Shown one piece after another: positions 38,801-51,238 of a stretch of DNA of 64,000 nucleotides. The stretch spans positions 1 through 64,000 of the forward strand of contig NW_027475150.1 in NCBI RefSeq assembly GCF_051020985.1. Reading direction: 5' to 3'. Every line of letters begins with the position of its first letter. Within the stretch, counting starts at the first letter, position 1. This stretch comes from Nomia melanderi (Eukaryota; Arthropoda; Insecta; Hymenoptera; Halictidae). Below the pieces are notes generated by a model. That model saw only the letters and a list, made by a program, of their open reading frames with translations. It was not told where the DNA came from and searched no databases. Made by a program: the position numbers and the translations under genes.

Positions 38801-40424
38801 CATTGTCTGTAGGAGGCCCTGGCGCATGAATCTGTGCAGCGGGAACGACCTCGGACCACCATGGGCCGAAAAAACCGCAGTCTCATGGGGCCGGACACTC
38901 AGGGTCAGGGGAAAATCCAATATATATCTGGTGATATCTCGGGTGCTATTAGAGATAGCGCAATAAGCCAAAGTGAATTATCTGCAGGAGGCCCTGGCGC
39001 ATGAATCTGTACAGCGGGAACGACCTCGGACCGCCAGGGGCCGAGAAAACCACCGTCTCATGGGGCCGGACATTCAGGTTCAGGGAAAAATCCAATATAT
39101 ATCTGGTGATATCTCGGGTGCTATTACAGATAGCGCAATAAATCAAAGTGAATTGTCTGCAGGAGTCCCTAGCGAATGAATGTGTTCCGCAGGAACGACC
39201 TCGGACCACCAGGGGCCGAGAAAACCACCGTTTCAGGGGGCCGGAAACTCAGGGTCAGGGGAAAAGCCAATATATATCTGGTGATATCTCGGGTGCTATT
39301 AGAGATAGCGCAGTAAACCAAAGTGAATTATCTGCAGGAGGCCCTGGCGCATGCATCTCTGCAGCGGGAACGACGTCGGACCACCAGGGGCCGTGAAAAC
39401 AACCGTCTCATGGGGCCGGACACTCAGGGTCTGGGAAAAATCCAATATATATCTGGTGATATCTTGGGTGCTATTACAGATAGCGCAATAAACCAAAGTG
39501 AATTAACTGCAGGGGGCCCTGGCGCATGCATCTGTTCAGCGGGAACGACCTCCGACCACCAGGGGCCGAGACAAGCACCGTCTCATGGGGCCGGACACTC
39601 AGGGTCAGGGAAAAATTCAATATATATCTGGTGATATCTCGGGTGCTATTACAGATAGCCCAATAAATCAATGTGCATTTTCTCTAGGAGGCACTGGCGC
39701 ATGAATTTGTGCAGCGGGAACGACCTCGGACCACCAGGGGCCGATAAAACCACAGTCTCATGGGTCCGGACACACAGGGTCAGGGGAAAATCCAATATAT
39801 ATCTGGTGATATCTCGGGTGCTATTACAGATAGCGCAATAAATCAAAGTGCATTGTCTGTAGGAGGCCCAGGCGAATGAATCTGGCCAGCGGGAAAGACC
39901 TCCGACCACCAGGGGCCGAGTAAAAAACCGTCTCATGGGGCCGGGCACTCAGGGTCAGGGAAAAATCCAATATATATCTGGTGATATCTCGGGTGCTATT
40001 ACAGATAGCGCAATAAATCAAAGTGCATTGTCCGTTGGAGGCCCTGGCGAATGAATCTGTGCTGTGGGAACGACCTCGTACCACCACGGGCCGAGAAAAC
40101 CACCGTCTCATGGGGCCGGACACTCAGGAACAGGGAAAAATCCAATATATATCTGGTGATATCTTGGGTGCTATTAGAGATAGCGCAATAAATCAAAGTG
40201 AATTATCTGTAGGAGGCCCTGGCGCATGCATCTGTGCAGCGGGAACGACCTCCGACCACCAGGGGCCGGGACAACCACCCTCTCATGGGGCCGGACAATC
40301 AGGGTCAGGGAAAAATCCAATATATATCTGGTGATATCTCGGGTGCTATTACAGATGGCGCAACAAATCAAAGTGCATTGTCTGTAGGAGGCCCTGGCGC
40401 ATGAATCTGTGCAGCGGGATCGAC

Positions 40425-40445
40425 CTCGGTCCACGAGGGACCGAG
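40425..40445 (+). other. Perfect inverted repeat in the GC-rich part, T-A form
   Basis: Arms CTCGGTCC and GGACCGAG around a 5-base spacer ACGAG. In the usual monomer the arms are CTCGGACC and GGGCCGAG with spacer ACCAG, so pair 6 is an A-G mismatch; here it is T-A. The same form is at 45150, 45675, 48475, 49000 and 61602, and nearly at 63526. It could extrude as a hairpin or act as a dyad binding site; neither is shown. Confidence 0.7.
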
Positions 40446-40599
40446 AAAACCATCGACACATCGGGCCGGACACTCAGAGTCAGGGGAAAATCCAATATAA
40501 ATCTGGTGATATCTCGGGTGCTATTACAGATAGCGCAATAAATCAAAGTGCATTGTCTGTAGGAGGCCCTGGCGCATGAATCTGGGAAGCGGGAACGAC

Positions 40600-40620
40600 C
40601 TCGGACCACCAGGGTCCGAG
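40600..40620 (+). other. Perfect inverted repeat in the GC-rich part, A-T form
   Basis: Arms CTCGGACC and GGTCCGAG around spacer ACCAG: the opposite way of repairing the pair-6 mismatch, here A-T. Also at 26253, 28703, 31150, 45325, 45850, 48650, 49175, 61777 and 63701. From 40 kb onward it always sits in the monomer immediately following a T-A form, because the pair was amplified together. Confidence 0.7.
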
Positions 40621-40680
40621 AAAACCACCGTCTCACGGGGCCGGACATTCAGGGTCAGGGGAAAATCCTATATATATCTG

Positions 40681-40711
40681 GCGCTATCTCGGGTGCTATT
40701 AGAGATAGCGC
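40681..40711 (+). other. 10-bp perfect inverted repeat in the AT-proximal part
   Basis: Arms GCGCTATCTC and GAGATAGCGC flank an 11-base spacer. In the usual A-type monomer the left arm is GTGATATCTC, with two weak positions. The perfect form is also at 45406, 45931, 48731, 49256, 59933, 61858 and 63782. A 9-bp form (left arm TCGCTATCTC) is near 53108, 55208, 57658 and 60292. The right arm occurs only in A-type monomers. Confidence 0.75.
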
Positions 40712-41138
40712 AATAAATCAAGGTGCATTGTCTGTAGGAGGCCCTGGCGCATGAATCTGGCAAGCGGGAACGACCTCGGACCACCAGGGGCCGAGAAAAC
40801 CACAGTCACATGGGGCCGGACACTCAGGGTCAGGGGAAAATTCAATATATATCTGGTGATATCTCGGCTGCTATTAGAGATAGCGCAATAAATCAATGTG
40901 AATTATCTGCAGTATGCCCTGGCGCATGAATCTGTGCGGCGGAAACGTCCTCGCACCACCAGGGGCCGAGAAAACCACCGTCTCATGGGGCCGGACACTC
41001 AGGGTCAGGGGAAAATCCGATATATATCTGGTGATATCTCGGGTGCTATCAGAGATAGCGCAATAAACCAAAGTGAATTATCTGCAGGAGGCCCTGGCGC
41101 ATGAATCTGTGCAGCGGGAACGACCTCGGACCACCAGG

Positions 41139-43819
41139 GGCCGAGCAAATTACAGATCTTCGGTATCCGTCACCCAAAGTCATGTAAAAATCCAGCATAT
41201 ATATGGAGCTTTCTCGGGTGCTATTACAGATAGCGCAACAAATCAAAGTGCATTGTCTGTAGGAGGCCCTGGCGCATGAATCTGTGCAGCGGGAACGACC
41301 TCGGACCGCAAGTGGCCGAGAAAACCACCGTCTCATGGGGCCGGACACTCAGGGTCAGGTAAAAATCCAATATATATCTGGTGATATCTCGGGTGCTATT
41401 ACAGATAGCCCAATAAATCAAAGTGCATTGTCTGTAGGAGGGCGTGGCGCATGAAACTGTGCAGCGGGAACGACCTCGGACCGCCAGGGGCCGAGAAAAC
41501 CACCGTCTCATGGGGCCGGACACTCAGGGTCAGGGAAAAATCCAATATATATCTGGTGATATCTCGGGTGCTATTACAGATAGCGCAACAAATCAAAGTT
41601 CATTGTCTGTAGGAGGCCCTGGCGCATGAATCTGGGCAGCGGGAACGTCCTCGGACCACCACGGGCCGAGAAAACCACCGACACATGGCGCCGGTCACCC
41701 AAGGTCATGTAAATACCCAGGATGTATCTGATGATATCTCCGGTGCTATTAGAGATAGCCCAATAAATCAGAGTGCATTGTCTGTAGGAGGCCCTGGCGC
41801 ATGAATCTGTGCAGCGGGAACAACCTCGGACCACCAGGGGCCGAGAAAACTCCCGTCTCATGGGGCCGGACACTCAGGGTCAGGGAAAAATCCAATATAT
41901 ATCTGGTGATATCTCGGGTGCTATTACAGATAGCGCAATAAATCAAAGTGCATTGTCTGTAGGAGGCACTGGCGCATGAATCTGTGCAGCGGGAACGACC
42001 TCGGACCACCATGGGCCGAGAAAACCGCAGTCACATGGGGCCGGACACTCAGGGTCAGGGGAAAATTCAATATATATCTGGTGATATCTCGGCTGCTATT
42101 AGAGATAGCGCAATAAACCAATGTGAATTATCTGCAGTAGTCCCTGGCGCATGAATCTGTGCGGCGGAAACGTCCTCGCACCACCAGGGGCCGAGAAAAC
42201 CACCGTCTCATGGGGCCGGACACTCAGGGTCAGGGGAAAATCCGATATATATCTGGTGATATCTCGGGTGCTATTACAGATAGCGCAATAAATCAAAGTG
42301 CATTGTCTGCAGGAGGCCCTTGCGAATGAATCTGTGCCGCAGGAACGACCTCGGACCACCAGTGGCCGAGAAAATTACAGATATTCGGAATCCGTCACCC
42401 AAGGTCATGTAAAAATCCAGCAAATATCTGGTGATATCTCGGGTGCTATTAGAGATAGCGCAATAAACCAAAGTGCATTGTCTGTAGGAGACCCTGGCGC
42501 ATGAATCTGGCAAGCGGGAACGACCTCGGACCACCAGGGGCCGAGAAAACCACCGTCTCGGGGGGCCGGACACTCAGAGTCAGGGGAAAATCCAATATAT
42601 ATCTGGTGATATCTCGGGTGCTATTACAGATAGCGCAATAAACCAGAGTGAATTATCTGCAGGAGGCTCTGGCGCATGAATCTGTGCAGCGGGAACGACC
42701 TCGGACCGCCAGGGGCCGGGAAAACCACCGTCTCATGAGGCCGGACACTCAGGTTCAGGGAAAAATCAAATATATATCTGGTGATGTCTCGGGTGCTATT
42801 ACAGATAGCGCAACAAATCAAAGTGCATTGTCTGTAGGAGGCCCTGGCGCATGAATCTGTGCAGCGGGAACGACCTCGGACCGCCAGGGGCCGAGAAAAA
42901 CACCGTCTCATGGGGCCGGACACTCAGGGTCAGGGGAAAATCCAATATATATCTGGTGATATCTCGGGTGCTATTAGAGATAGCGCAATAAACCAATGTG
43001 AATTATCTGCAGGAGGCCCTGGGGCATGAATCTGTGCATTGGGAACGACCTCGAACCACCAGGGGCCGAGAAGACCACCGTCTCACGGGGCCGGACATTC
43101 AGGGTCATGTAAAAATCCAATATATATCTGGTGATATCTCGGGTGCTATTACCAATAGCGCAATGAATCAAAGTGCCATGTCTGTAGGAGGCCCTGGCGC
43201 AAGGACCTGTGCAGCGGGAACGACCTCGGACCACCATTGGCCGAGAAAACCGCAGTCTCATGGGGCCGGACACTCAGGATCAGGGAAAAATCCAATATAT
43301 CTCTGGTGATATCTCGGGTGCTATTACAGATAGCGCAACAAATCAAAGTGCATTGTCTGCAGGAGGCCCTGGCGCATGCATCTGTGCAGCGGGAACGACC
43401 CCCGACCACCAGGGGCCGAGACAACCACCGTCTCATGGGGCCGGACACTCAGGGTCAGGGAAAAATCCAATATATATCTGGTGATATCTCGGGTGCTATT
43501 ACAGATAGCCCAACAAATCAATGTGCATTTTCTGTAGGAGGCCCTGGCGCATGAATTTGTGCAGCGGGAACGACCTCGGACCACCAGGGGCCGAGAAAAC
43601 CACAGTCTCATTGGGCCGGACACTCAGGGTCTGGGGAAAATTCAATATATATCTGGTGATATCTCGGGTGCTATTAGAGATAGCGGAATAAACCAGAGTG
43701 AATTATCTGCAGGAGGCTCTGGCGCATGAATCTGTGCAGCGGGAACGACCTCGGACCCCCAGGGGCCGAGAAAACCACCGTCTCATGGGGCCGGACACTC
43801 AGGGTCAGGGAAAAATCCA
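41139..43819 (+). repeat. Mixed monomers, shared in pieces with 46-54 kb
   Basis: Satellite throughout, made of pieces found elsewhere. 41224-41750 resembles 46965-47350, including GGAGGGCGTGGCGCATGAAAC. 41700-42270 matches 51325-51895 at offset 9625 bp (55 monomers). 42274-42450 matches 36674-36850 at offset 5600 bp (32 monomers). 42974-43320 matches 53301-53647 at offset 10327 bp. 43250-43820 matches 46400-46970 at offset 3150 bp. Cassette-C monomers lie near 41151 and 42373. Confidence 0.75.
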
Positions 43820-46800
43820 ATATATATCTGGTGATATCTCGGGTGCTATTACAGATAGCGCAACAAATCAAAGTTCATTGTCTGTAGGAGGCCCTGGCGC
43901 ATGAATCTGGGCAGCGGGAACGTCCTCGGACCACCACGGGCCGAGAAAACCACCGACACATGGCGCCGGTCACCCAAGGTCATGTAAATACCCAGGATGT
44001 ATCTGATGATATCTCCGGTGCTATTAGAGATAGCCCAATAAATCAGAGTGCATTGTCTGTAGGAGGCCCTGGCGCATGAATCTGTGCAGCGGGAACAACC
44101 TCGGACCACCAGGGGCCGTGAAAACAACCTTCTCATGGGGCCGGACACTCAGGGTCTGGGAAAAATCCAATATATATCTGGTGATATCTTGGGTGCTATT
44201 ACAGATAGCGCAATAAACCAAAGTGAATTAACTGCAGGGGGCCCTGGCGCATGCATCTGTTCAGCGGGAACGACCTCCGACCACCAGGGGCCGAGACAAC
44301 CACCGTCTCATGGGGCCGGACACTCAGGGTCAGGGAAAAATTCAATATATATCTGGTGATATCTCGGGTGCTATTACAGATAGCCCAATAAATCAATGTG
44401 CATTTTCTCTAGGAGGCACTGGCGCATGAATTTGTGCAGCGGGAACGACCTCGGACCACCAGGGGCCGATAAAACCACAGTCTCATGGGTCCGGACACAC
44501 AGGGTCAGGGGAAAATCCAATATATATCTGGTGATATCTCGGGTGCTATTACAGATAGCGCAATAAATCAAAGTGCATTGTCTGTAGGAGGCCCAGGCGA
44601 ATGAATCTGGCCAGCGGGAAAGACCTCCGACCACCAGGGGCCGAGTAAAAAACCGTCTCATGGGGCCGGGCACTCAGGGTCAGGGAAAAATCCAATATAT
44701 ATCTGGTGATATCTCGGGTGCTATTACAGATAGCGCAATAAATCAAAGTGCATTGTCCGTTGGAGGCCCTGGCGAATGAATCTGTGCTGTGGGAACGACC
44801 TCGTACCACCACGGGCCGAGAAAACCACCGTCTCATGGGGCCGGACACTCAGGAACAGGGAAAAATCCAATATATATCTGGTGATATCTTGGGTGCTATT
44901 AGAGATAGCGCAATAAATCAAAGTGAATTATCTGTAGGAGGCCCTGGCGCATGCATCTGTGCAGCGGGAACGACCTCCGACCACCAGGGGCCGGGACAAC
45001 CACCCTCTCATGGGGCCGGACAATCAGGGTCAGGGAAAAATCCAATATATATCTGGTGATATCTCGGGTGCTATTACAGATGGCGCAACAAATCAAAGTG
45101 CATTGTCTGTAGGAGGCCCTGGCGCATGAATCTGTGCAGCGGGATCGACCTCGGTCCACGAGGGACCGAGAAAACCATCGACACATGGGGCCGGACACTC
45201 AGAGTCAGGAGAAAATCCAATATAAATCTGGTGATATCTCGGGTGCTATTACAGATTGCGCAATAAATCAAAGTGCATTGTCTGTAGGAGGCCCTGGCGC
45301 ATGAATCTGGGAAGCGGGAACGACCTCGGACCACCAGGGTCCGAGAAAACCACCGTCTCACGGGGCCGGACATTCAGGGTCAGGGGAAAATTCTATATAT
45401 ATCTGGCGCTATCTCGGGTGCTATTAGAGATAGCGCAATAAATCAAAGTGAATTATCTGTAGGAGGCCCTGGCGCATGCATCTGTGCAGCGGGAACGACC
45501 TCCGACCACCAGGGGCCGGGACAACCACCCTCTCATGGGGCCGGACAATCAGGGTCAGGGAAAAATCCAATATATATCTGGTGATATCTCGGGTGCTATT
45601 ACAGATGGCGCAACAAATCAAAGTGCATTGTCTGTAGGAGGCCCTGGCGCATGAATCTGTGCAGCGGGATCGACCTCGGTCCACGAGGGACCGAGAAAAC
45701 CATCGACACATCGGGCCGGACACTCAGAGTCAGGGGAAAATCCAATATAAATCTGGTGATATCTCGGGTGCTATTACAGATAGCGCAATAAATCAAAGTG
45801 CATTGTCTGTAGGAGGCCCTGGCGCATGAATCTGGGAAGCGGGAACGACCTCGGACCACCAGGGTCCGAGAAAACCACCGTCTCACGGGGCCGGACATTC
45901 AGGGTCAGGGGAAAATCCTATATATATCTGGCGCTATCTCGGGTGCTATTAGAGATAGCGCAATAAATCAAGGTGCATTGTCTGTAGGAGGCCCTGGCGC
46001 ATGAATCTGGCAAGCGGGAACGACCTCGGACCACCAGGGGCCGAAAAAACCACAGTCACATGGGGCCGGACACTCAGGGTCAGGGGAAAATTCAATATAT
46101 ATCTGGTGATATCTCGGCTGCTATTAGAGATAGCGCAATAAATCAATGTGAATTATCTGCAGTATGCCCTGGCGCATGAATCTGTGCGGCGGAAACGTCC
46201 TCGCACCACCAGGGGCCGAGAAAACCACCGTCTCATGGGGCCGGACACTCAGGGTCAGGGGAAAATCCGATATATATCTGGTGATATCTCGGGTGCTATC
46301 AGAGATAGCGCAATAAACCAAAGTGAATTATCTGCAGGAGGCCCTGGCGCATGAATCTGTGCAGCGGGAACGACCTCGGACCACCAGGGGCCGAGAAAAC
46401 AGCAGTCTCATGGGGCCGGACACTCAGGATCAGGGAAAAATCCAATATATCTCTGGTGATATCTCGGGTGCTATTACAGATAGCGCAACAAATCAAAGTG
46501 CATTGTCTGCAGGAGGCCCTGGCGCATGCATCTGAGCAGCGGGAACGACCCCCGACCACCAGGGGCCGAGACAACCACCGTCTCATGGGGCCGGACACTC
46601 AGGGTCAGGGAAAAATCCAATATATATCTGGTGATATCTCGGGTGCTATTACAGATAGCCCAACAAATCAATGTGCATTTTCTGTAGGAGGCCCTGGCGC
46701 ATGAATTTGTGCAGCGGGAACGACCTCGGACCACCAGGGGCCGAGAAAACCACAGTCTCATTGGGCCGGACACTCAGGGTCTGGGGAAAATTCAATATAT

Positions 46801-47144
46801 ATCTGGTGATATCTCGGGTGCTATTAGAGATAGCGGAATAAACCAGAGTGAATTATCTGCAGGAGGCTCTGGCGCATGAATGTGTGCAGCGGGAACGACC
46901 TCGGACCCCCAGGGGCCGAGAAAACCACCGTCTCATGGGGCCGGACACTCAGGGTCAGGTAAAAATCCAATATATATCTGGTGATATCTCGGGTGCTATT
47001 ACAGATAGCCCAATAAATCAAAGTGCATTGTCTGTAGGAGGGCGTGGCGCATGAAACTGTGCAGCGGGAACGACCTCGGACCGCCAGGGGCCGAGAAAAC
47101 CACCGTCTCATGGGGCCGGACACTCAGGGTCAGGGAAAAATCCA
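43820..47144 (+). repeat. 3325-bp (19-monomer) higher-order repeat, unit 1
   Basis: Matches unit 2 at offset 3325 bp (19 x 175) with about ten scattered substitutions seen (for example near 44114, 45392, 45871, 46525 and 46878), about 99.7% by eye. To the left of 43820 the match continues at offset 3150 bp, so the monomer at about 46965-47139 (GGTAAAAATCC, GAGGGCGTGGCGCATGAAAC) was gained in this unit or lost upstream. Unit borders are arbitrary because the repeat is cyclic. Confidence 0.88.
44899..45948 (+). repeat. 525-bp (3-monomer) tandem duplication nested in the 19-mer
   Basis: Three monomers occur twice in a row, near 44899-45423 and 45424-45948. They are the GGGACAACCACCCTCTC monomer, the TCGGTCCACGAGGGACC monomer and the GGGTCCGAG monomer with its GGCGCTATCTC arm. 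The same triplet is doubled in unit 2 (48224-49273) but single at 40174-40698, so the doubling happened after that block was copied and before the 3325-bp amplification. The right triplet matches 40.2-40.7 kb better (CACATCGGGCC) than the left one (CACATGGGGCC). Confidence 0.8.
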
Positions 47145-50100
47145 ATATATATCTGGTGATATCTCGGGTGCTATTACAGATAGCGCAACAAATCAAAGTT
47201 CATTGTCTGTAGGAGGCCCTGGCGCATGAATCTGGGCAGCGGGAACGTCCTCGGACCACCACGGGCCGAGAAAACCACCGACACATGGCGCCGGTCACCC
47301 AAGGTCATGTAAATACCCAGGATGTATCTGATGATATCTCCGGTGCTATTAGAGATAGCCCAATAAATCAGAGTGCATTGTCTGTAGGAGGCCCTGGCGC
47401 ATGAATCTGTGCAGCGGGAACAACCTCGGACCACCAGGGGCCGTGAAAACAACCGTCTCATGGGGCCGGACACTCAGGGTCTGGGAAAAATCCAATATAT
47501 ATCTGGTGATATCTTGGGTGCTATTACAGATAGCGCAATAAACCAAAGTGAATTAACTGCAGGGGGCCCTGGCGCATGCATCTGTTCAGCGGGAACGACC
47601 TCCGACCACCAGGGGCCGAGACAACCACCGTCTCATGGGGCCGGACACTCAGGGTCAGGGAAAAATTCAATATATATCTGGTGATATCTCGGGTGCTATT
47701 ACAGATAGCCCAATAAATCAATGTGCATTTTCTCTAGGAGGCACTGGCGCATGAATTTGTGCAGCGGGAACGACCTCGGACCACCAGGGGCCGATAAAAC
47801 CACAGTCTCATGGGTCCGGACACACAGGGTCAGGGGAAAATCCAATATATATCTGGTGATATCTCGGGTGCTATTACAGATAGCGCAATAAATCAAAGTG
47901 CATTGTCTGTAGGAGGCCCAGGCGAATGAATCTGGCCAGCGGGAAAGACCTCCGACCACCAGGGGCCGAGTAAAAAACCGTCTCATGGGGCCGGGCACTC
48001 AGGGTCAGGGAAAAATCCAATATATATCTGGTGATATCTCGGGTGCTATTACAGATAGCGCAATAAATCAAAGTGCATTGTCCGTTGGAGGCCCTGGCGA
48101 ATGAATCTGTGCTGTGGGAACGACCTCGTACCACCACGGGCCGAGAAAACCACCGTCTCATGGGGCCGGACACTCAGGAACAGGGAAAAATCCAATATAT
48201 ATCTGGTGATATCTTGGGTGCTATTAGAGATAGCGCAATAAATCAAAGTGAATTATCTGTAGGAGGCCCTGGCGCATGCATCTGTGCAGCGGGAACGACC
48301 TCCGACCACCAGGGGCCGGGACAACCACCCTCTCATGGGGCCGGACAATCAGGGTCAGGGAAAAATCCAATATATATCTGGTGATATCTCGGGTGCTATT
48401 ACAGATGGCGCAACAAATCAAAGTGCATTGTCTGTAGGAGGCCCTGGCGCATGAATCTGTGCAGCGGGATCGACCTCGGTCCACGAGGGACCGAGAAAAC
48501 CATCGACACATGGGGCCGGACACTCAGAGTCAGGAGAAAATCCAATATAAATCTGGTGATATCTCGGGTGCTATTACAGATTGCGCAATAAATCAAAGTG
48601 CATTGTCTGTAGGAGGCCCTGGCGCATGAATCTGGGAAGCGGGAACGACCTCGGACCACCAGGGTCCGAGAAAACCACCGTCTCACGGGGCCGGACATTC
48701 AGGGTCAGGGGAAAATCCTATATATATCTGGCGCTATCTCGGGTGCTATTAGAGATAGCGCAATAAATCAAAGTGAATTATCTGTAGGAGGCCCTGGCGC
48801 ATGCATCTGTGCAGCGGGAACGACCTCCGACCACCATGGGCCGGGACAACCACCCTCTCATGGGGCCGGACAATCAGGGTCAGGGAAAAATCCAATATAT
48901 ATCTGGTGATATCTCGGGTGCTATTACAGATGGCGCAACAAATCAAAGTGCATTGTCTGTAGGAGGCCCTGGCGCATGAATCTGTGCAGCGGGATCGACC
49001 TCGGTCCACGAGGGACCGAGAAAACCATCGACACATCGGGCCGGACACTCAGAGTCAGGGGAAAATCCAATATAAATCTGGTGATATCTCGGGTGCTATT
49101 ACAGATAGCGCAATAAATCAAAGTGCATTGTCTGTAGGAGGCCCTGGCGCATGAATCTGGGAAGCGGGAACGACCTCGGACCACCAGGGTCCGAGAAATC
49201 CACCGTCTCACGGGGCCGGACATTCAGGGTCAGGGGAAAATCCTATATATATCTGGCGCTATCTCGGGTGCTATTAGAGATAGCGCAATAAATCAAGGTG
49301 CATTGTCTGTAGGAGGCCCTGGCGCATGAATCTGGCAAGCGGGAACGACCTCGGACCACCAGGGGCCGAAAAAACCACAGTCACATGGGGCCGGACACTC
49401 AGGGTCAGGGGAAAATTCAATATATATCTGGTGATATCTCGGCTGCTATTAGAGATAGCGCAATAAATCAATGTGAATTATCTGCAGTATGCCCTGGCGC
49501 ATGAATCTGTGCGGCGGAAACGTCCTCGCACCACCAGGGGCCGAGAAAACCACCGTCTCATGGGGCCGGACACTCAGGGTCAGGGGAAAATCCGATATAT
49601 ATCTGGTGATATCTCGGGTGCTATCAGAGATAGCGCAATAAACCAAAGTGAATTATCTGCAGGAGGCCCTGGCGCATGAATCTGTGCAGCGGGAACGACC
49701 TCGGACCACCAGGGGCCGAGAAAACAGCAGTCTCATGGGGCCGGACACTCAGGATCAGGGAAAAATCCAATATATCTCTGGTGATATCTCGGGTGCTATT
49801 ACCGATAGCGCAACAAATCAAAGTGCATTGTCTGCAGGAGGCCCTGGCGCATGCATCTGTGCAGCGGGAACGACCCCCGACCACCAGGGGCCGAGACAAC
49901 CACCGTCTCATGGGGCCGGACACTCAGGGTCAGGGAAAAATCCAATATATATCTGGTGATATCTCGGGTGCTATTACAGATAGCCCAACAAATCAATGTG
50001 CATTTTCTGTAGGAGGCCCTGGCGCATGAATTTGTGCAGCGGGAACGACCTCGGACCACCAGGGGCCGAGAAAACCACAGTCTCATTGGGCCGGACACTC

Positions 50101-50469
50101 AGGGTCTGGGGAAAATTCAATATATATCTGGTGATATCTCGGGTGCTATTAGAGATAGCGGAATAAACCAGAGTGAATTATCTGCAGGAGGCTCTGGCGC
50201 ATGAATCTGTGCAGCGGGAACGACCTCGGACCCCCAGGGGCCGAGAAAACCACCGTCTCATGGGGCCGGACACTCAGGGTCAGGTAAAAATCCAATATAT
50301 ATCTGGTGATATCTCGGGTGCTATTACAGATAGCCCAATAAATCAAAGTGCATTGTCTGTAGGAGGGCGTGGCGCATGAAACTGTGCAGCGGGAACGACC
50401 TCGGACCGCCAGGGGCCGAGAAAACCACCGTCTCATGGGGCCGGACACTCAGGGTCAGGGAAAAATCCA
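47145..50469 (+). repeat. 3325-bp higher-order repeat, unit 2
   Basis: Second full unit, with the same 19-monomer order as unit 1, including the doubled 3-monomer segment and the D-type monomer near 47285. Private changes include CCACCATGGGCC near 48832, GAGAAATCCACC near 49196 and ATTACCGATAGC near 49800. Confidence 0.88.
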
Positions 50470-51238
50470 ATATATATCTGGTGATATCTCGGGTGCTATT
50501 ACAGATAGCGCAACAAATCAAAGTTCATTGTCTGTAGGAGGCCCTGGCGCATGAATCTGGGCAGCGGGAACGTCCTCGGACCACCACGGGCCGAGAAAAC
50601 CACCGACACATGGCGCCGGTCACCCAAGGTCATGTAAATACCCAGGATGTATCTGATGATATCTCCGGTGCTATTAGAGATAGCCCAATAAATCAGAGTG
50701 CATTGTCTGTAGGAGGCCCTGGCGCATGAATCTGTGCAGCGGGAACAACCTCGGACCACCAGGGGCCGTGAAAACAACCGTCTCATGGGGCCGGACACTC
50801 AGGGTCTGGGAAAAATCCAATATATATCTGGTGATATCTTGGGTGCTATTACAGATAGCGCAATAAACCAAAGTGAATTAACTGCAGGGGGCCCTGGCGC
50901 ATGCATCTGTTCAGCGGGAACGACCTCCGACCACCAGGGGCCGAGACAACCACCGTCTCATGGGGCCGGACACTCAGGGTCAGGGAAAAATTCAATATAT
51001 ATCTGGTGATATCTCGGGTGCTATTACAGATAGCCCAATAAATCAATGTGCATTTTCTCTAGGAGGCACTGGCGCATGAATTTGTGCAGCGGGAACGACC
51101 TCGGACCACCAGGGGCCGATAAAACCACAGTCTCATGGGTCCGGACACACAGGGTCAGGGGAAAATCCAATATATATCTGGTGATATCTCGGGTGCTATT
51201 ACAGATAGCGCAATAAATCAAAGTGCATTGTCTGTAGG
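50470..51238 (+). repeat. 3325-bp higher-order repeat, partial unit 3
   Basis: The 3325-bp periodicity continues for about 4.4 monomers and stops within a monomer near 51238. There the GTAGGAGGCCCAGGCG expected from 47910 gives way to GTAGGAGGGCGTGGCG. The chimeric monomer at the break joins a 47.7-kb-type left part to a 41.4/47.0-kb-type right part, which is the footprint of an in-register exchange between different monomers. Confidence 0.82.

Larger units (their letters stand above)
24030..39379 (+). repeat. Patchwork zone of short block copies
   Basis: About 88 monomers with no dominant higher-order repeat. Many short blocks recur at whole-monomer offsets, for example 36950-37210 with 38875-39135 (1925 bp, 11 monomers), part of 33960-34230 with 36235-36510 (2275 bp, 13 monomers), and 29526-29730 with 34773-34980. 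The zone is rich in cassette-C monomers (about 13 of the 26 I count in the window lie between 26.1 and 38.4 kb) and in a CCGATAGCGCAATGAATC variant between 26.3 and 28.7 kb. Three single-base deletions fall near 30018, 30345 and 31130. No non-satellite sequence was seen. Confidence 0.75.
39380..41138 (+). repeat. 1.76-kb block reused at 44.1-46.4 kb and 61.2-62.1 kb
   Basis: Left part (to about 40460) matches 44105-45180 at offset 4725 bp (27 monomers); the part from about 40210 matches 45460-46388 at offset 5250 bp (30 monomers). The offset change is exactly one 525-bp duplication present in the 44-46 kb copy and absent here. This suggests that the present block keeps the arrangement before duplication. 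Part of it (about 40037-40900) also matches 61215-62075 with more substitutions. The block includes the monomers with the perfect inverted repeats listed separately. Confidence 0.8.
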
